Notes under the pieces: generated by a model
Database searches by the model: none
What the model was told of the DNA's origin: nothing
The model's input: the letters and a program-made list of their open reading frames with translations, nothing else
Translations under genes and position numbers: made by a program
In this document: positions 23,680 to 31,897 of the stretch, one piece after another
Layout of the letters: the number at the start of each line of letters is the position of its first letter
How positions within the stretch are numbered: position 1 is the first letter of the stretch
NCBI GenBank assembly: GCA_038329865.1
Contig: JBBQNK010000024.1
Span: 1-64,000, forward strand
Direction: 5' to 3'
DNA: 64,000 nucleotides
Source: JANMES01 sp038329865
Lineage (GTDB): Bacteria; Planctomycetota; Phycisphaerae; Tepidisphaerales; Tepidisphaeraceae

Positions 23680-25806
23680 TCAGTCACGCCGCACGAAATA
23701 CATCATCAGCCCGGCCACAATCACCAACCCCGGCAGGCCCACGATCAGTACGCCGATATTCCACGCGTGAGCGGCGCCGTCGCTCATCGGCGCGATGCGG
23801 CTGATTTGCGTGGCCGACGGCGCGATGGCGATCATCGGCTCCATGCGCGCCAGCCAGTAGACGCAATTGGAAAACAGTTCGCCATTGCCGGGGAAACGCG
23901 GAACATTTCGGTACCCGCGGCCGTCCAGCGACCGGTCGGGGCGTAGAACCATTTCATCGGCGGCGAACTCGAGCGACCCGAGCACGACGAGCCGACCGCC
24001 GCCGGCTTTTTCAACCACCGCCCCGCCGAAGATCGGCGGAGAAATGTCGCCGCGCTTGGGGTCGAATTTCAGTTCCGCATTCCCGGTCATGTTGGTGACG
24101 TTTGTCGACCAGCTCGGCGGGCTGGTCGGGACCGGCAGGATCGGCGTGGCGGTGTAGCCGGGCTTGCTGGTGATCTCCACCGGCACGATGGATAGAAACG
24201 CCGCGTCGAGCGATCGCAGCGGCTTGGTCAGCAGATGGTCGCCGAATTCCTTGACGATGAAGACGCTTTGATACCGACGCTCCGCCTGTTCGATCGGATC
24301 GCCCTCGCGGCCGCTATCGTCGGTGATCCGCTGCTTCACGGCGATCATGTCGGTCTTCAACTTCACGCCCCACGGCGCCAGCGCCGGATCGAGCGAATCG
24401 GCCTGACGAAATGCCATAACCAACGCTGATCCGCCGTTGCTCAGGTGCTCGAGCAGCTTCGCGGAAACAGAAGGCGGCGGCATGCCCATCTGGCCTTGGG
24501 CGGGAAAGTCCAGGACGACCCAGACGGCATCCTTGATTTCAGCGTCGGACGGTTCCGGGGCGGCGGGCATTCCCTGCATCTGCGACTGCATCGCCCACAT
24601 GCCGCTGATATCCTTTTCGAGCACGTCAAAGTTGTAATCGCGCAGCCGCCGCGCCGCTTCGGCGAACGGTGATTCGCCGCCGGGGAAAGTGCCCGTTCCC
24701 GCCAGAGGCGGTCCGCCCGGGCGAATGAACACGACTTTCGGTTTGACCTTGGCCGTCAGCGTAAGGATGGCGGTGGTGATCTGCTGCTCGCCGGCAAACT
24801 GCGGCTTGATCGGATCGCTACCCGGCGCGGATTTACGATCGATCTCGTTCTTCCACACCTGGTTGAAGGACAGCACCTTCAAATCGTTCTCGCCCATGAC
24901 GAGAATCGAATCGCGGCCTTCACTGGTGAGCGATTGGCGCAATGCGTCGAGCTTCAATTCGCCGAGCTTGCCGATCTGATCGTTCAGGCTGTCGGAGATT
25001 TTCTTAATGTCCCTCAGCTTGGGGAGGTTATCGGTGAAGTACTTCTTAAAATCCGTCGGCAGGTTGGGATCTTTCAGGTTGGCTTCAAACCCGCCGATGA
25101 CGGCATCGAGGGACGACGAGATAGCCGTCATTTCCAAGGTGATGATGTCGACCACGCCTTTGTAATCCGGCGGCTTTAGCTTCAGTCGGCGGTCGGTCTG
25201 CTGCTTGGTTTTTTCCAGCAGCGGCAGCGAACCGTTGATGGTGTTATACGTGTCGATCAGGGCATTTTTCAATGCGACAGTCTTGATCTGATCGAACGGC
25301 AATTTGCCGAACGATGCATCCTGCTCCTTTACGCCCGCGAGCATCTTGTCGTATTGAGCCGGATAGCTTTCGACGAACTCTTTGTATTTTTTGACTTCGC
25401 CGCCGTATTTCTCGGTGACCTTGTGAATCAGATCATCCACCTTCGTGGGATTGGCGACCGGATCGATCAGTTCGACTTCAATGTGCTTGCTGTTGCGCTT
25501 GTACTCATCGAGCAGGTCTTCCACCTGGCCGGTGTAGTCGACTTTGTTTTCCGACCGGTCCGTGCCGGCGCGGGTGTAGAGGCTGACGAGCGTCACGTTG
25601 GACTGCAGATCGTTGAGAATGTTCTTCGTCTGTTCCTTGAGGCTGTTGACGTTTTGGCCGGAGGTATCGACACGGCGTTTGCGCGTTTCGGCGAGGTAGA
25701 TCAGGACGACCGCCAGCGCGATCATGATGACCGTCGTCAGCACGACATTCAGACCGTACTTCAGCCATCGCTGGTGTTGCGTTTCGGGTAAGGGTTGGTC
25801 GGCCAT
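23680..25806 (-). CDS. GldG-like ABC-transporter auxiliary protein
   Basis: The start is the ATG at 25806, with AGGTGG upstream overlapping the previous stop; a GTG four codons earlier is possible. Transmembrane helices lie at both ends (NVVLTTVIMIALAVVLIYLA and GVLIVGLPGLVIVAGLMMYF). Between them is a long extracytoplasmic domain. It starts with the GldG-type phrase NSLKEQTKNILNDLQSNVTL and has later segments such as WVVLDFPAQGQM and GGSALVMAFRQADS. A helical, coiled-coil-like insert spans about residues 120-270. GldG works with GldF and GldA; in gliding bacteria the trio supports motility, and elsewhere its cargo is unknown. Confidence 0.85.
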   Translation of the reverse strand: MADQPLPETQHQRWLKYGLNVVLTTVIMIALAVVLIYLAETRKRRVDTSGQNVNSLKEQTKNILNDLQSNVTLVSLYTRAGTDRSENKVDYTGQVEDLLDEYKRNSKHIEVELIDPVANPTKVDDLIHKVTEKYGGEVKKYKEFVESYPAQYDKMLAGVKEQDASFGKLPFDQIKTVALKNALIDTYNTINGSLPLLEKTKQQTDRRLKLKPPDYKGVVDIITLEMTAISSSLDAVIGGFEANLKDPNLPTDFKKYFTDNLPKLRDIKKISDSLNDQIGKLGELKLDALRQSLTSEGRDSILVMGENDLKVLSFNQVWKNEIDRKSAPGSDPIKPQFAGEQQITTAILTLTAKVKPKVVFIRPGGPPLAGTGTFPGGESPFAEAARRLRDYNFDVLEKDISGMWAMQSQMQGMPAAPEPSDAEIKDAVWVVLDFPAQGQMGMPPPSVSAKLLEHLSNGGSALVMAFRQADSLDPALAPWGVKLKTDMIAVKQRITDDSGREGDPIEQAERRYQSVFIVKEFGDHLLTKPLRSLDAAFLSIVPVEITSKPGYTATPILPVPTSPPSWSTNVTNMTGNAELKFDPKRGDISPPIFGGAVVEKAGGGRLVVLGSLEFAADEMVLRPDRSLDGRGYRNVPRFPGNGELFSNCVYWLARMEPMIAIAPSATQISRIAPMSDGAAHAWNIGVLIVGLPGLVIVAGLMMYFVRRD

Positions 25807-25808
25807 GA

Positions 25809-26525
25809 TTATTTCCACCTGCGCGATTCAAGAACTTTCACGGTGAGGAACAGAAACACCGCCGTGATGGCAACGAAGTACACCAGGCTGCCGGTGTCGA
25901 TCACGCCCTTGGTGAAGTCGACGTATTTGGCGTAGACGCCCTGGTCGACCGTGGCCCGCCAGAACGAGCTGAGCGTGGCCGTGCTGCTGGCGTACCAGGG
26001 GACGATCGTAATTAGGAACAAAATCGCCGACGAGCTGACAGCCGCAACGATTTGGCTCTTGGTGAGCGACGAGCAGAACAGCGCGATCGAAACAAACATC
26101 GCCCCGACGAGGAGAATGCCCAGGTAACCGCTGAAAATCGGCCCATAATCCGGCTGGGAATAGATCCGCAGCATTAAGACGTAGAGCAGTGTCGGGCACA
26201 GCAGCACGATGAAAAACCCGAAACTGCCCATGAACTTTCCGAGCACGACATCGGTCTCTTCCACCGGTGCGGTCATGAGCGACTCCATCGTGCCGGTGGC
26301 CCATTCCTGCGCGAGTAGGCCCATGCACAGCAGCGGGATGATCAGCACCTGCATGAAGATCATCTGGTTGAAGATCGACCGCATTTCCGCCGGCTGGCCG
26401 GACTGGAAATCATTGCGGAACCAGAACCCGCTGGCGAGCAGGAAGAGCGTCATCGCGACGTACGCGATCGGCGAATGAAAGTAGCTCGACAATTCTCGGC
26501 GAGCGATGGTCGGGGAACGGAGCAT
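25809..26525 (-). CDS. ABC-2 type permease (GldF-like)
   Basis: The 238-residue protein has six predicted membrane spans, for example SPIAYVAMTLFLLASGFWF and MIFMQVLIIPLLCMGLLAQE. EWATGTMESLMTAPV is the conserved cytoplasmic coupling segment of this permease family. With the ATPase upstream and the GldG-like protein downstream it forms a complete GldAFG-like exporter. Its stop lies 2 nt before the GldG-like start, so the two are translationally coupled. A 7-mer hairpin occupies the gap to the ATPase gene. Confidence 0.9.
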   Translation of the reverse strand: MLRSPTIARRELSSYFHSPIAYVAMTLFLLASGFWFRNDFQSGQPAEMRSIFNQMIFMQVLIIPLLCMGLLAQEWATGTMESLMTAPVEETDVVLGKFMGSFGFFIVLLCPTLLYVLMLRIYSQPDYGPIFSGYLGILLVGAMFVSIALFCSSLTKSQIVAAVSSSAILFLITIVPWYASSTATLSSFWRATVDQGVYAKYVDFTKGVIDTGSLVYFVAITAVFLFLTVKVLESRRWK

Positions 26526-26535
26526 GTTTCATTTT

Positions 26536-26603
26536 GGTATTCGGTATTGGGTATTAGGTATTTGGATTGAATTCCTAGTACCTAATACCGAATACCCAAT
26601 ACC
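26536..26603. repeat. Hairpin with 7-mer arms (GGTATTN unit)
   Basis: The left arm reads GGTATTC, GGTATTG, GGTATTA. The right arm, read on the opposite strand, has the same 7-mers in the order GGTATTG, GGTATTC, GGTATTA. The units have been permuted, so the arms pair with only two mismatches. It fills the gap between the ATPase and permease genes. Confidence 0.9.
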
Positions 26604-26607
26604 ACCT

Positions 26608-27564
26608 TTATCCTTTAGCCACTGCCTGATTCGCGACAACCTGAACGAAGAATTCTTCCAGTGTCGCGTGTTCCAGTCGAATTTCCCGCAACGGCCAGCC
26701 GTTTTGGATGATCGTTCGCGCGACTTCCTCGCGAACGTCGTAACTTTCCTTCGGCTTGACCGCGACGGTGACGTATTTCTCCGCCTGGCCCTCCACCGGC
26801 AGAATTTCAACACTGTGTACACCGCTCACTCGATTGAGGGCGGTCTCCACTTCCTTCGCCGGGCCGCGGCATTCGACGAGCACTCTTGCCACGTTGCGGC
26901 GGCTCGTGCGCAGTTCTTCCGGCGAACCCTGCGCGACGATGCGGCCGCTCGCGATGACGATCGCGCGGTCGCACACCGCTTCCACTTCCGGGAGGATGTG
27001 CGTGGAGAGCATAATCGTGTGATCGCCGCCGAGGTCTTTGATGAGCTTGCGGGTCTCGCGGATCTGCGTCGGGTCCAGGCCGACGGTCGGCTCGTCCAAA
27101 ATCAGGACGGCCGGGTTGTGCAGCAGGCTATCCGCAAGGCCGACGCGCTGGCGATAGCCCTTGGACAGGTGCCCGATCAATTTTTTCCGCACGTTTGTCA
27201 GCCAGCAGCGCTCAAGGACGTATTCGATCCGTTTCTGTCGCGTTGCCCGATCCATCCCGCGCAGCCGGCCGCGGAAGTCGAGATATTCTTCCGGCCGCAT
27301 CTCGGTGTAGAGCGGCACGCTCTCGGGCAGATAGCCGACGTTGTCTCGTACTTCCATCGACTTGTGGAAGATGTCAAAGCCGTTCACGGTGGCAGTCCCG
27401 CTGGTGGGCGGGAGGTAGCAGGTGAGCATGCGAATGGTCGTTGATTTCCCCGCGCCGTTGGGACCGAGAAAACCTACGATGCTCCCCTTGGCCACATCAA
27501 AACTGACGTGATCGACCGCCAGAGATTGGCCGTATACCTTGGTGAGATTCGAGACTGATATCAC
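26608..27564 (-). CDS. ABC transporter ATP-binding protein (GldA-like)
   Basis: Walker A is GPNGAGKST (about residue 37), the signature is LSKGYRQRV, Walker B is LILDEPTVGLDP, and the H-loop is STH. A C-terminal extension of about 90 residues is typical of GldA/CcmA-type exporters. It is the first gene of the exporter operon. I prefer the GTG at 27564 because GAGG lies 8 nt upstream; a GTG at 27603 would add 13 residues. The promoter region overlaps the divergent lipoprotein gene's leader. Confidence 0.92.
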   Translation of the reverse strand: MISVSNLTKVYGQSLAVDHVSFDVAKGSIVGFLGPNGAGKSTTIRMLTCYLPPTSGTATVNGFDIFHKSMEVRDNVGYLPESVPLYTEMRPEEYLDFRGRLRGMDRATRQKRIEYVLERCWLTNVRKKLIGHLSKGYRQRVGLADSLLHNPAVLILDEPTVGLDPTQIRETRKLIKDLGGDHTIMLSTHILPEVEAVCDRAIVIASGRIVAQGSPEELRTSRRNVARVLVECRGPAKEVETALNRVSGVHSVEILPVEGQAEKYVTVAVKPKESYDVREEVARTIIQNGWPLREIRLEHATLEEFFVQVVANQAVAKG

Positions 27565-27715
27565 GCGTAGTTCCTCACTGCCGTTCCCCTCCAGGTTGGG
27601 CACGAGCCTGCGAATGAGTATGACGACCGCCCGCTGCTGTCAAGTTTACGCGAGGTCCACTCGCTGTCGACGGCGGGTATTAATGAGTAGAATCCGCCGG
27701 CGGAAAAGTTGCACC

Positions 27716-28102
27716 ATGCGAACGAAATTCATCCCCAGTTTTGCCGCCGTTTTAATCGCGATCGCCTTGGCCGGATGCGGCAGTCCGTTTGTTCGATCGG
27801 AGCTTTACTTCGGGCTTTCCAGGGCGGCCGGGCCGGAAGTAACGCCGGCGCAGTGGCAGGCGTTTGTCGATGAAGTCATCACGCCGAAATTTCCGGAAGG
27901 CCTGACGGTCCTCGACGGCAACGGGCAATGGCTGATGCACGACGGATCGCTCGCGAAAGAAAAATCGAAGGTGGTCGTGCTCGTGCATCCGAGCACGAAC
28001 GAAGAGTCGCGCAAACTGGACGAAATTCGCGACGAGTTTAAGAAACGGTTCTCGCAGGAAGCAGTTCTTGAAGTGGATGAGGACGCGCGGATTAAATTCT
28101 AA
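27716..28102 (+). CDS. Small lipoprotein, DUF3574-like
   Basis: The 128-residue product has a lipoprotein signal peptide ending in IALAGC (lipobox, Cys at about 20). The mature part reads ELYFGLSRAAGPEVTPAQWQ then FVDEVITPKFPEGLTVLDG, the pattern of DUF3574 proteins, a family of ferredoxin-like fold with unknown role. Its TAA stop is the first three bases of a 33-bp palindrome shared with the convergent exonuclease gene. It diverges from the ABC operon. Confidence 0.8.
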   Translation: MRTKFIPSFAAVLIAIALAGCGSPFVRSELYFGLSRAAGPEVTPAQWQAFVDEVITPKFPEGLTVLDGNGQWLMHDGSLAKEKSKVVVLVHPSTNEESRKLDEIRDEFKKRFSQEAVLEVDEDARIKF

Positions 28103-28132
28103 GTCGCATGGGCTGGTAGCCCATGCGACTTA
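28100..28132. terminator. Palindrome that supplies both convergent stop codons
   Basis: TAAGTCGCATGGGCT and AGCCCATGCGACTTA form a perfect 15-bp stem with a 3-nt loop. The TAA at the left end is the stop of the lipoprotein gene, and the TAA read on the minus strand at the right end stops the exonuclease gene. It could terminate both transcripts, though no T-run follows. Confidence 0.75.
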
Positions 28133-29020
28133 TATCGGAAATAACAACTGCTGAACGGGCGTCTCCGCCGCAGATGGTTCTGCTTCGATCTTCGTCACGC
28201 TGACGATCCGCTCGACTTTGAACGTCCGCTGCGCCTGGCGGAGTTGGCAGTGGGCGACTAGCAGCAGTTCGCCGTTCAATTTCTTCACGTGCATCGACGA
28301 GATCACCCGGCGGGTTCGGTTCTGGTCGCCGTCCAGGTATTCCATCATCACCGGCAGTTGCGATTCGAGGGCTTCGTCCAGTTCCCACGGCAGGGATCGC
28401 GTGCGATCGGCCGGCTTGAAGGCGATCGGCCCGCCCTGCTGCACGAGCGCGTCGCAGAGCATCATCGCCCACCCGCCGACCGGGGCGAGCAGCCGGTCGA
28501 GCACACCGGCGGTGGTTTCCGCATCAGCCAACGCGCGGTGAGCCGTTGTCTGCGGCACCATCAACCGCGCCGCCAGTCGCGAGAGGCCGTTCCCGCCGCG
28601 GCCGAAACGTCGGCGGGCGATTTTGACCGTATCGAGCACGTGCGTGTGGCCGAACTGTTCGCACAAATCGCAGCGCAGCCGGGCGAATTCGCGGTGGAGG
28701 AATGAAAGATCGAACCCCACGTTATGCCCGACGACGATCGCCCCACTCAGCATTTCGCAGACGCGGTCGCGCACGTCGGCGAAAGTCGGCTGGCCGGTGA
28801 CCATGGATTGCGTGATTCCGGTGATCGCGCTCGCCCCCGGGCTGATCCGCCGTTGCGGATCAACAAGCTGTGCGTAGCGTTCGACCACTTGGCCGTTGAG
28901 CAGGCGGACGATTCCGATCTCGACGACGCGATCACCCAACTCCGCGGCGGCGCCGGTGGTTTCAAAATCGAGCACGGCGATCGGAACGCTGTGCAGGGCT
29001 TGTAAAAGAGAAATTGACAT
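28130..29020 (-). CDS. DnaQ-type 3'-5' exonuclease fused to a WYL-like domain
   Basis: Residues 1-175 are a DEDDh exonuclease. LDFETTG gives the DxE pair, VVGHNVGFDLSFLHRE the middle Asp, and TTAHRALADAETTAGVL the His and final Asp. The C-terminal part (about 205-285) reads VMMEYLDGDQNRTRRVIS, then ELLLVAHCQLRQAQRTFKVE and RI, the pattern of a WYL domain. WYL domains sense nucleic acid or ligands in regulators and in CRISPR or DNA-repair proteins. The combination suggests a nuclease whose activity or targeting is gated, perhaps in repair. It lies alone between a lipoprotein and the FabZ-like gene, the latter gap being an 8-mer hairpin. Confidence 0.88.
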   Translation of the reverse strand: MSISLLQALHSVPIAVLDFETTGAAAELGDRVVEIGIVRLLNGQVVERYAQLVDPQRRISPGASAITGITQSMVTGQPTFADVRDRVCEMLSGAIVVGHNVGFDLSFLHREFARLRCDLCEQFGHTHVLDTVKIARRRFGRGGNGLSRLAARLMVPQTTAHRALADAETTAGVLDRLLAPVGGWAMMLCDALVQQGGPIAFKPADRTRSLPWELDEALESQLPVMMEYLDGDQNRTRRVISSMHVKKLNGELLLVAHCQLRQAQRTFKVERIVSVTKIEAEPSAAETPVQQLLFPI

Positions 29021-29077
29021 CGGCCTGCCAATCGTGCCATCGACTTACGCGATGAGCAAGCTCGGCGTTAAGAAAAA

Positions 29078-29158
29078 AATGCGCCACAGAGGACACTGAG
29101 AACACAGTGAAGAATTCATTTGAATTTTTCTGTGTTCTCAGTGTCCTCTGTGGCACAT
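29078..29158. repeat. Hairpin with 8-mer arms (CACAGAGG-type)
   Basis: The core arms at 29083-29107 and 29130-29154 are perfectly complementary (25 bp) and are built of CACAGAGG, ACACTGAG and AACACAGT. It fills the gap between the FabZ-like gene and the exonuclease gene. Confidence 0.93.
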
Positions 29159-29171
29159 TTTCTGCGGTATT

Positions 29172-29648
29172 TTATCCCAGCGCTGTACCGATGATCTCTG
29201 CTTCAAAAACGATGTTGCCGTTCACGATGCCCTGCGTTTTGCAACCGAAACGCGAGTGGCGCTCCCAGATTTTCTGGCCCAGGATGATCATCCGGCAGCC
29301 GGGCAGCACCTGCTGGCGGAACTTGATGTCCTGCGCTCCGCCGAAGCCGATGAACCCTTTCCACGGGCTGAACATCTTCATGTAGAACGAGCACATCTGT
29401 GCGGCGGCCTCGATCATGATGACGCCCGGCAGGATCGGCCGGCCGGGGATGTGGCCGGGGACCCAGAATTCGTCGTCGCGAACGTTTTTGAAAGAAACGA
29501 TCTTTCCCTGCGATGGGTCGGCCCAGAGCACGCCGTTGATGTGCTCCATGTCGCCGCGCTGCGGATTGACCGCCCGCACGGCCTCGATATCCCAGTTGGG
29601 TTTGTCCAAATCGATGTGGCTAATGTCAAAGATCAGTTGTGGAGGCAT
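29172..29648 (-). CDS. FabZ/FabA-like hotdog-fold dehydratase
   Basis: The 158-residue protein has the dehydratase active-site block PGHIPGRPILPGVIMIEA, with the catalytic His in GHIP and the glutamate in MIEA. FabZ removes water from 3-hydroxyacyl-ACP in fatty-acid elongation. The first 60 residues (INGVLWADPSQGKIVSFKNV) also fit the family. It is not in a fatty-acid cluster, so it could be a paralogue serving lipid A or another acyl pathway. The start follows GTTGTGGAGGC (GGAGG just before the ATG). Confidence 0.85.
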   Translation of the reverse strand: MPPQLIFDISHIDLDKPNWDIEAVRAVNPQRGDMEHINGVLWADPSQGKIVSFKNVRDDEFWVPGHIPGRPILPGVIMIEAAAQMCSFYMKMFSPWKGFIGFGGAQDIKFRQQVLPGCRMIILGQKIWERHSRFGCKTQGIVNGNIVFEAEIIGTALG

Positions 29649-29777
29649 GGATGGCTTTGGGGAATCGAAGAAAAAAGGGAAACAGCCAACAGGCGAGGAA
29701 TTGAGAAAAGTCTCGATTCCGCGCCCATTGGGCGTTTTCCCTGGTCGGACTGAACTGCTGTCTGATGGGCCGGCCTA

Positions 29778-29957
29778 TCAAGCAGGCTCAGCTTCACGCC
29801 CTTCAAGGATCTTCTTTCGAACGTCCTGGGCGGCAGACTTGATTTCCTGCATTTTCTTGCGAACACGCGTGCCGGCAGCCTTGTTGCCACCGATCGCCTT
29901 GCTCACATCTTCCTCCGCCTCTGCGACCAGACGTTTGAGCGTCTCGTATTCAACCAT
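29778..29957 (-). CDS. Histone H1-like small basic protein
   Basis: The 59-residue product begins MVEYETLKRLVAEAEEDV and contains GGNKAAGTRVRKKMQEIK, ending KKILEGREAEPA. This is the short histone H1 / Hc1-like family found in planctomycetes, chlamydiae and Bacteroidota, with the hallmark GNKAAGTR.RK.MQ.(L/I)K core. Such proteins are thought to bind DNA and organise the nucleoid. GGAGG precedes the start by 6 nt. It is a monocistronic gene on the minus strand; a 110-bp A/T-rich gap separates it from ilvE. Confidence 0.88.
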   Translation of the reverse strand: MVEYETLKRLVAEAEEDVSKAIGGNKAAGTRVRKKMQEIKSAAQDVRKKILEGREAEPA

Positions 29958-30066
29958 GTGAAACCTCCAATGTTGGGTTTAATGAAGTAGGAAATGCTAA
30001 TAGAGCCTTAGAAACGTGTCAAATGAGTCGGGAACGCGTTTTTGCTCTATTTGGCTCAATCTAATT

Positions 30067-30924
30067 CTAGTTCCGTACATATTTATGAAACAGGTCCGTT
30101 AGCCGTTTTGTGATCGGACCGGGCTCGCCAGTGCCGATTATTCGGCCATCAACCTTGGTCACGGGCATAACTTCGGCCCCCGTGCCGGTGACGAAAATCT
30201 CGTCCGCCACATACACGTCGTGCCGCTGGAGCGTCTTTTCCACGCAAATAAGCTGGTTTTTAGCACATAGTGACATAATCACCGAGCGCGTAACGCCTTC
30301 AAGAATGCCGTCCGTTGTGGTCGGGGTCTGCACTAGGCCGTCGCGGATGACGAAGATGTTATCGGCCGTACATTCGGCAACGTTCCCCTGCTGATTAAGC
30401 ATGATCGCCTCGGGCACCCCGGCGTCATTGGCTTCAATTTTGGCCAAAATATTATTCAAATAATTCAGGCTCTTGATGCGCGGGCTCTGCGCATTGGGGT
30501 GATTTCGGATGTAACTGGAGGTAATGACGGCCATTCCCTTCTCGTACATCTCCTTGGGATAGACGTTAATTAAGTCGCTGATAATGAAGACGCTCGGCGA
30601 CTTGCTGTTCCTGGGATTGATGCCCAGATCCCCCACGCCGCGCGTCACGACGGCCCGGACGTAGCAGTCGGTGAAATGATTGGCTTTGAAGGTCTGCTCG
30701 ATGGCCGCCTTCATTTGCTCGATGGTGATCGGGATTTGCAGGCGGATGGCCTTGGCCGAGTCGTACAGGCGGCGCAGGTGGGTTTGGCATTCAAAGATTT
30801 TGCCGTTGTAAACGCGAATGCCTTCGAACACGCCGTCGCCGTAAAGCAGGCCGTGGTCGTAGACAGAGATTTTCGCGTCGGCCTGATCGACGAGTTGGCC
30901 GTCGATCCAGATTTTGAGAGACAT
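30067..30924 (-). CDS. ilvE: Branched-chain amino acid aminotransferase
   Basis: This PLP enzyme makes the last step of leucine, isoleucine and valine synthesis. MSLKIWIDGQLVDQADAKIS is the natural N-terminus and has GGAG upstream (start 30924; an upstream frame reads through a hairpin). The class IV pattern is present: YGDGVFEGIRVYNGKIF near residue 30, RIKSLNYLNNILAK with the PLP lysine near 150, EAIMLNQQGNVAECTADNIF near 180, and TGTGAEVMPVTKVDGR near the end. The length of 285 residues is typical. A hairpin separates it from the upstream LolD-like gene. Confidence 0.95.
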   Translation of the reverse strand: MSLKIWIDGQLVDQADAKISVYDHGLLYGDGVFEGIRVYNGKIFECQTHLRRLYDSAKAIRLQIPITIEQMKAAIEQTFKANHFTDCYVRAVVTRGVGDLGINPRNSKSPSVFIISDLINVYPKEMYEKGMAVITSSYIRNHPNAQSPRIKSLNYLNNILAKIEANDAGVPEAIMLNQQGNVAECTADNIFVIRDGLVQTPTTTDGILEGVTRSVIMSLCAKNQLICVEKTLQRHDVYVADEIFVTGTGAEVMPVTKVDGRIIGTGEPGPITKRLTDLFHKYVRN

Positions 30925-30958
30925 CGGAGACTCCATTTTCAATTCGTGATCCTCGTTG

Positions 30959-31020
30959 CTGGTGATTGATGTGTGGTGATTGACGGGAATGTTCGTCAAT
31001 CACCACTCATCAATCACCAG
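30959..31020. repeat. Hairpin with 7-nt-based arms (GGTGATT unit), second copy
   Basis: The arms at 30959-30985 and 30994-31020 pair with one mismatch. Same family as 14093-14151. It fills the gap between the LolD-like stop and the ilvE leader. Confidence 0.9.
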
Positions 31021-31022
31021 CA

Positions 31023-31769
31023 TCATTTTGCCTGTTCCAGCTTCCCGTCCACCAGCACCAGCACGCGATCCGACTCGCGGGCCAAGGCACGGTCGTGCGT
31101 GACCATCACGATGGTCTGGCCGGCCGTCTGATGCAATCCTTCGAGCACAGCCATGATCTGCCGACCGGTGTCGGCGTCTAAATTGCCGGTCGGCTCGTCG
31201 GCGAAGAGCACTTTGGGGGAGTTCATCAGCGCCCGTGCGATCGCCACCCGCTGCCGCTCGCCGCCGCTGAGTTGGTTGGGGCGGTGCTTAAGCCGGTGAC
31301 CCATACCTAGTTCTTCCAGGATGCTCATCGCCCGTTCGCGAATGGCCTTGCCGTTGGTTTTGAACGACATCCACGAGTGCTCGATCATGCTGGAAAGCAT
31401 GGCGTTTTCCAGCACGTTCAGTTCCGGGAGCAGGTGATAAAACTGGAAAACGAAACCGAACTGCGTATTCCGCAGCCGGCTGCGCTCGCGGGCGGAGAGT
31501 GCGTTCAGGTTCGTGCCCTGGTATTCGATCGTGCCGTCGTCAGCGTCGTCGAGCGCGCCGAGCATGTGCAGCAGCGTGCTCTTGCCCGATCCGGATCGGC
31601 CTTCAATGGCGATGAACTCGCCGGACTTGATCGAAATATCGACGTGCTTGAGCACCAGCACCTTGCTGTCGCCCATCTTGAATGATTTTTTCAGGCCTGA
31701 TCCGCGCAGGATTGGCGCATTCGAGGGCATCGAGGGTGGCGGAACGGGTTGCGTTTGCAGGTTGCTCAT
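31023..31769 (-). CDS. LolD-like ABC transporter ATP-binding protein
   Basis: Walker A is EGRSGSGKST, the signature LSGGERQRVAIARAL, Walker B VLFADEPTGNLD and the H-loop VTHD. This is the pattern of LolD/MacB ATPases that drive lipoprotein release or efflux. YHLLPELNVLENAMLSSMIE is the usual Q-loop follow-up in this class. No LolC/E-type permease is adjacent, so its partner must lie elsewhere. The start at 31769 (MSNLQTQPVP) is preferred over 31787. A 26-bp perfect palindrome lies just upstream at 31777-31802. Confidence 0.92.
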   Translation of the reverse strand: MSNLQTQPVPPPSMPSNAPILRGSGLKKSFKMGDSKVLVLKHVDISIKSGEFIAIEGRSGSGKSTLLHMLGALDDADDGTIEYQGTNLNALSARERSRLRNTQFGFVFQFYHLLPELNVLENAMLSSMIEHSWMSFKTNGKAIRERAMSILEELGMGHRLKHRPNQLSGGERQRVAIARALMNSPKVLFADEPTGNLDADTGRQIMAVLEGLHQTAGQTIVMVTHDRALARESDRVLVLVDGKLEQAK

Positions 31770-31776
31770 AATTTCC

Positions 31777-31802
31777 GGGCTAGCCACTTAAGTGGCTAGC
31801 CC
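31777..31802. repeat. 26-bp perfect palindrome GGGCTAGCCACTT + complement
   Basis: GGGCTAGCCACTT is followed directly by AAGTGGCTAGCCC. It lies 7 bp upstream of the LolD-like start and could be an operator or the foot of an insertion. Confidence 0.85.
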
Positions 31803-31842
31803 AGTGATCGTACGAATTAAAATTGCGCACCATCGAGAAACA

Positions 31843-31871
31843 AACCGACCGGCGCCAAGCGCCGGTCGGTT
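31843..31871 (-). terminator. Terminator of the superoxide dismutase gene
   Basis: AACCGACCGGCGC and GCGCCGGTCGGTT form a 13-bp stem with a 3-nt loop. Read on the minus strand a T-rich stretch follows. It lies 27 nt beyond the sod stop codon. Confidence 0.8.
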
Positions 31872-31897
31872 CGCATTGGATATCGCGATCGCGACTC

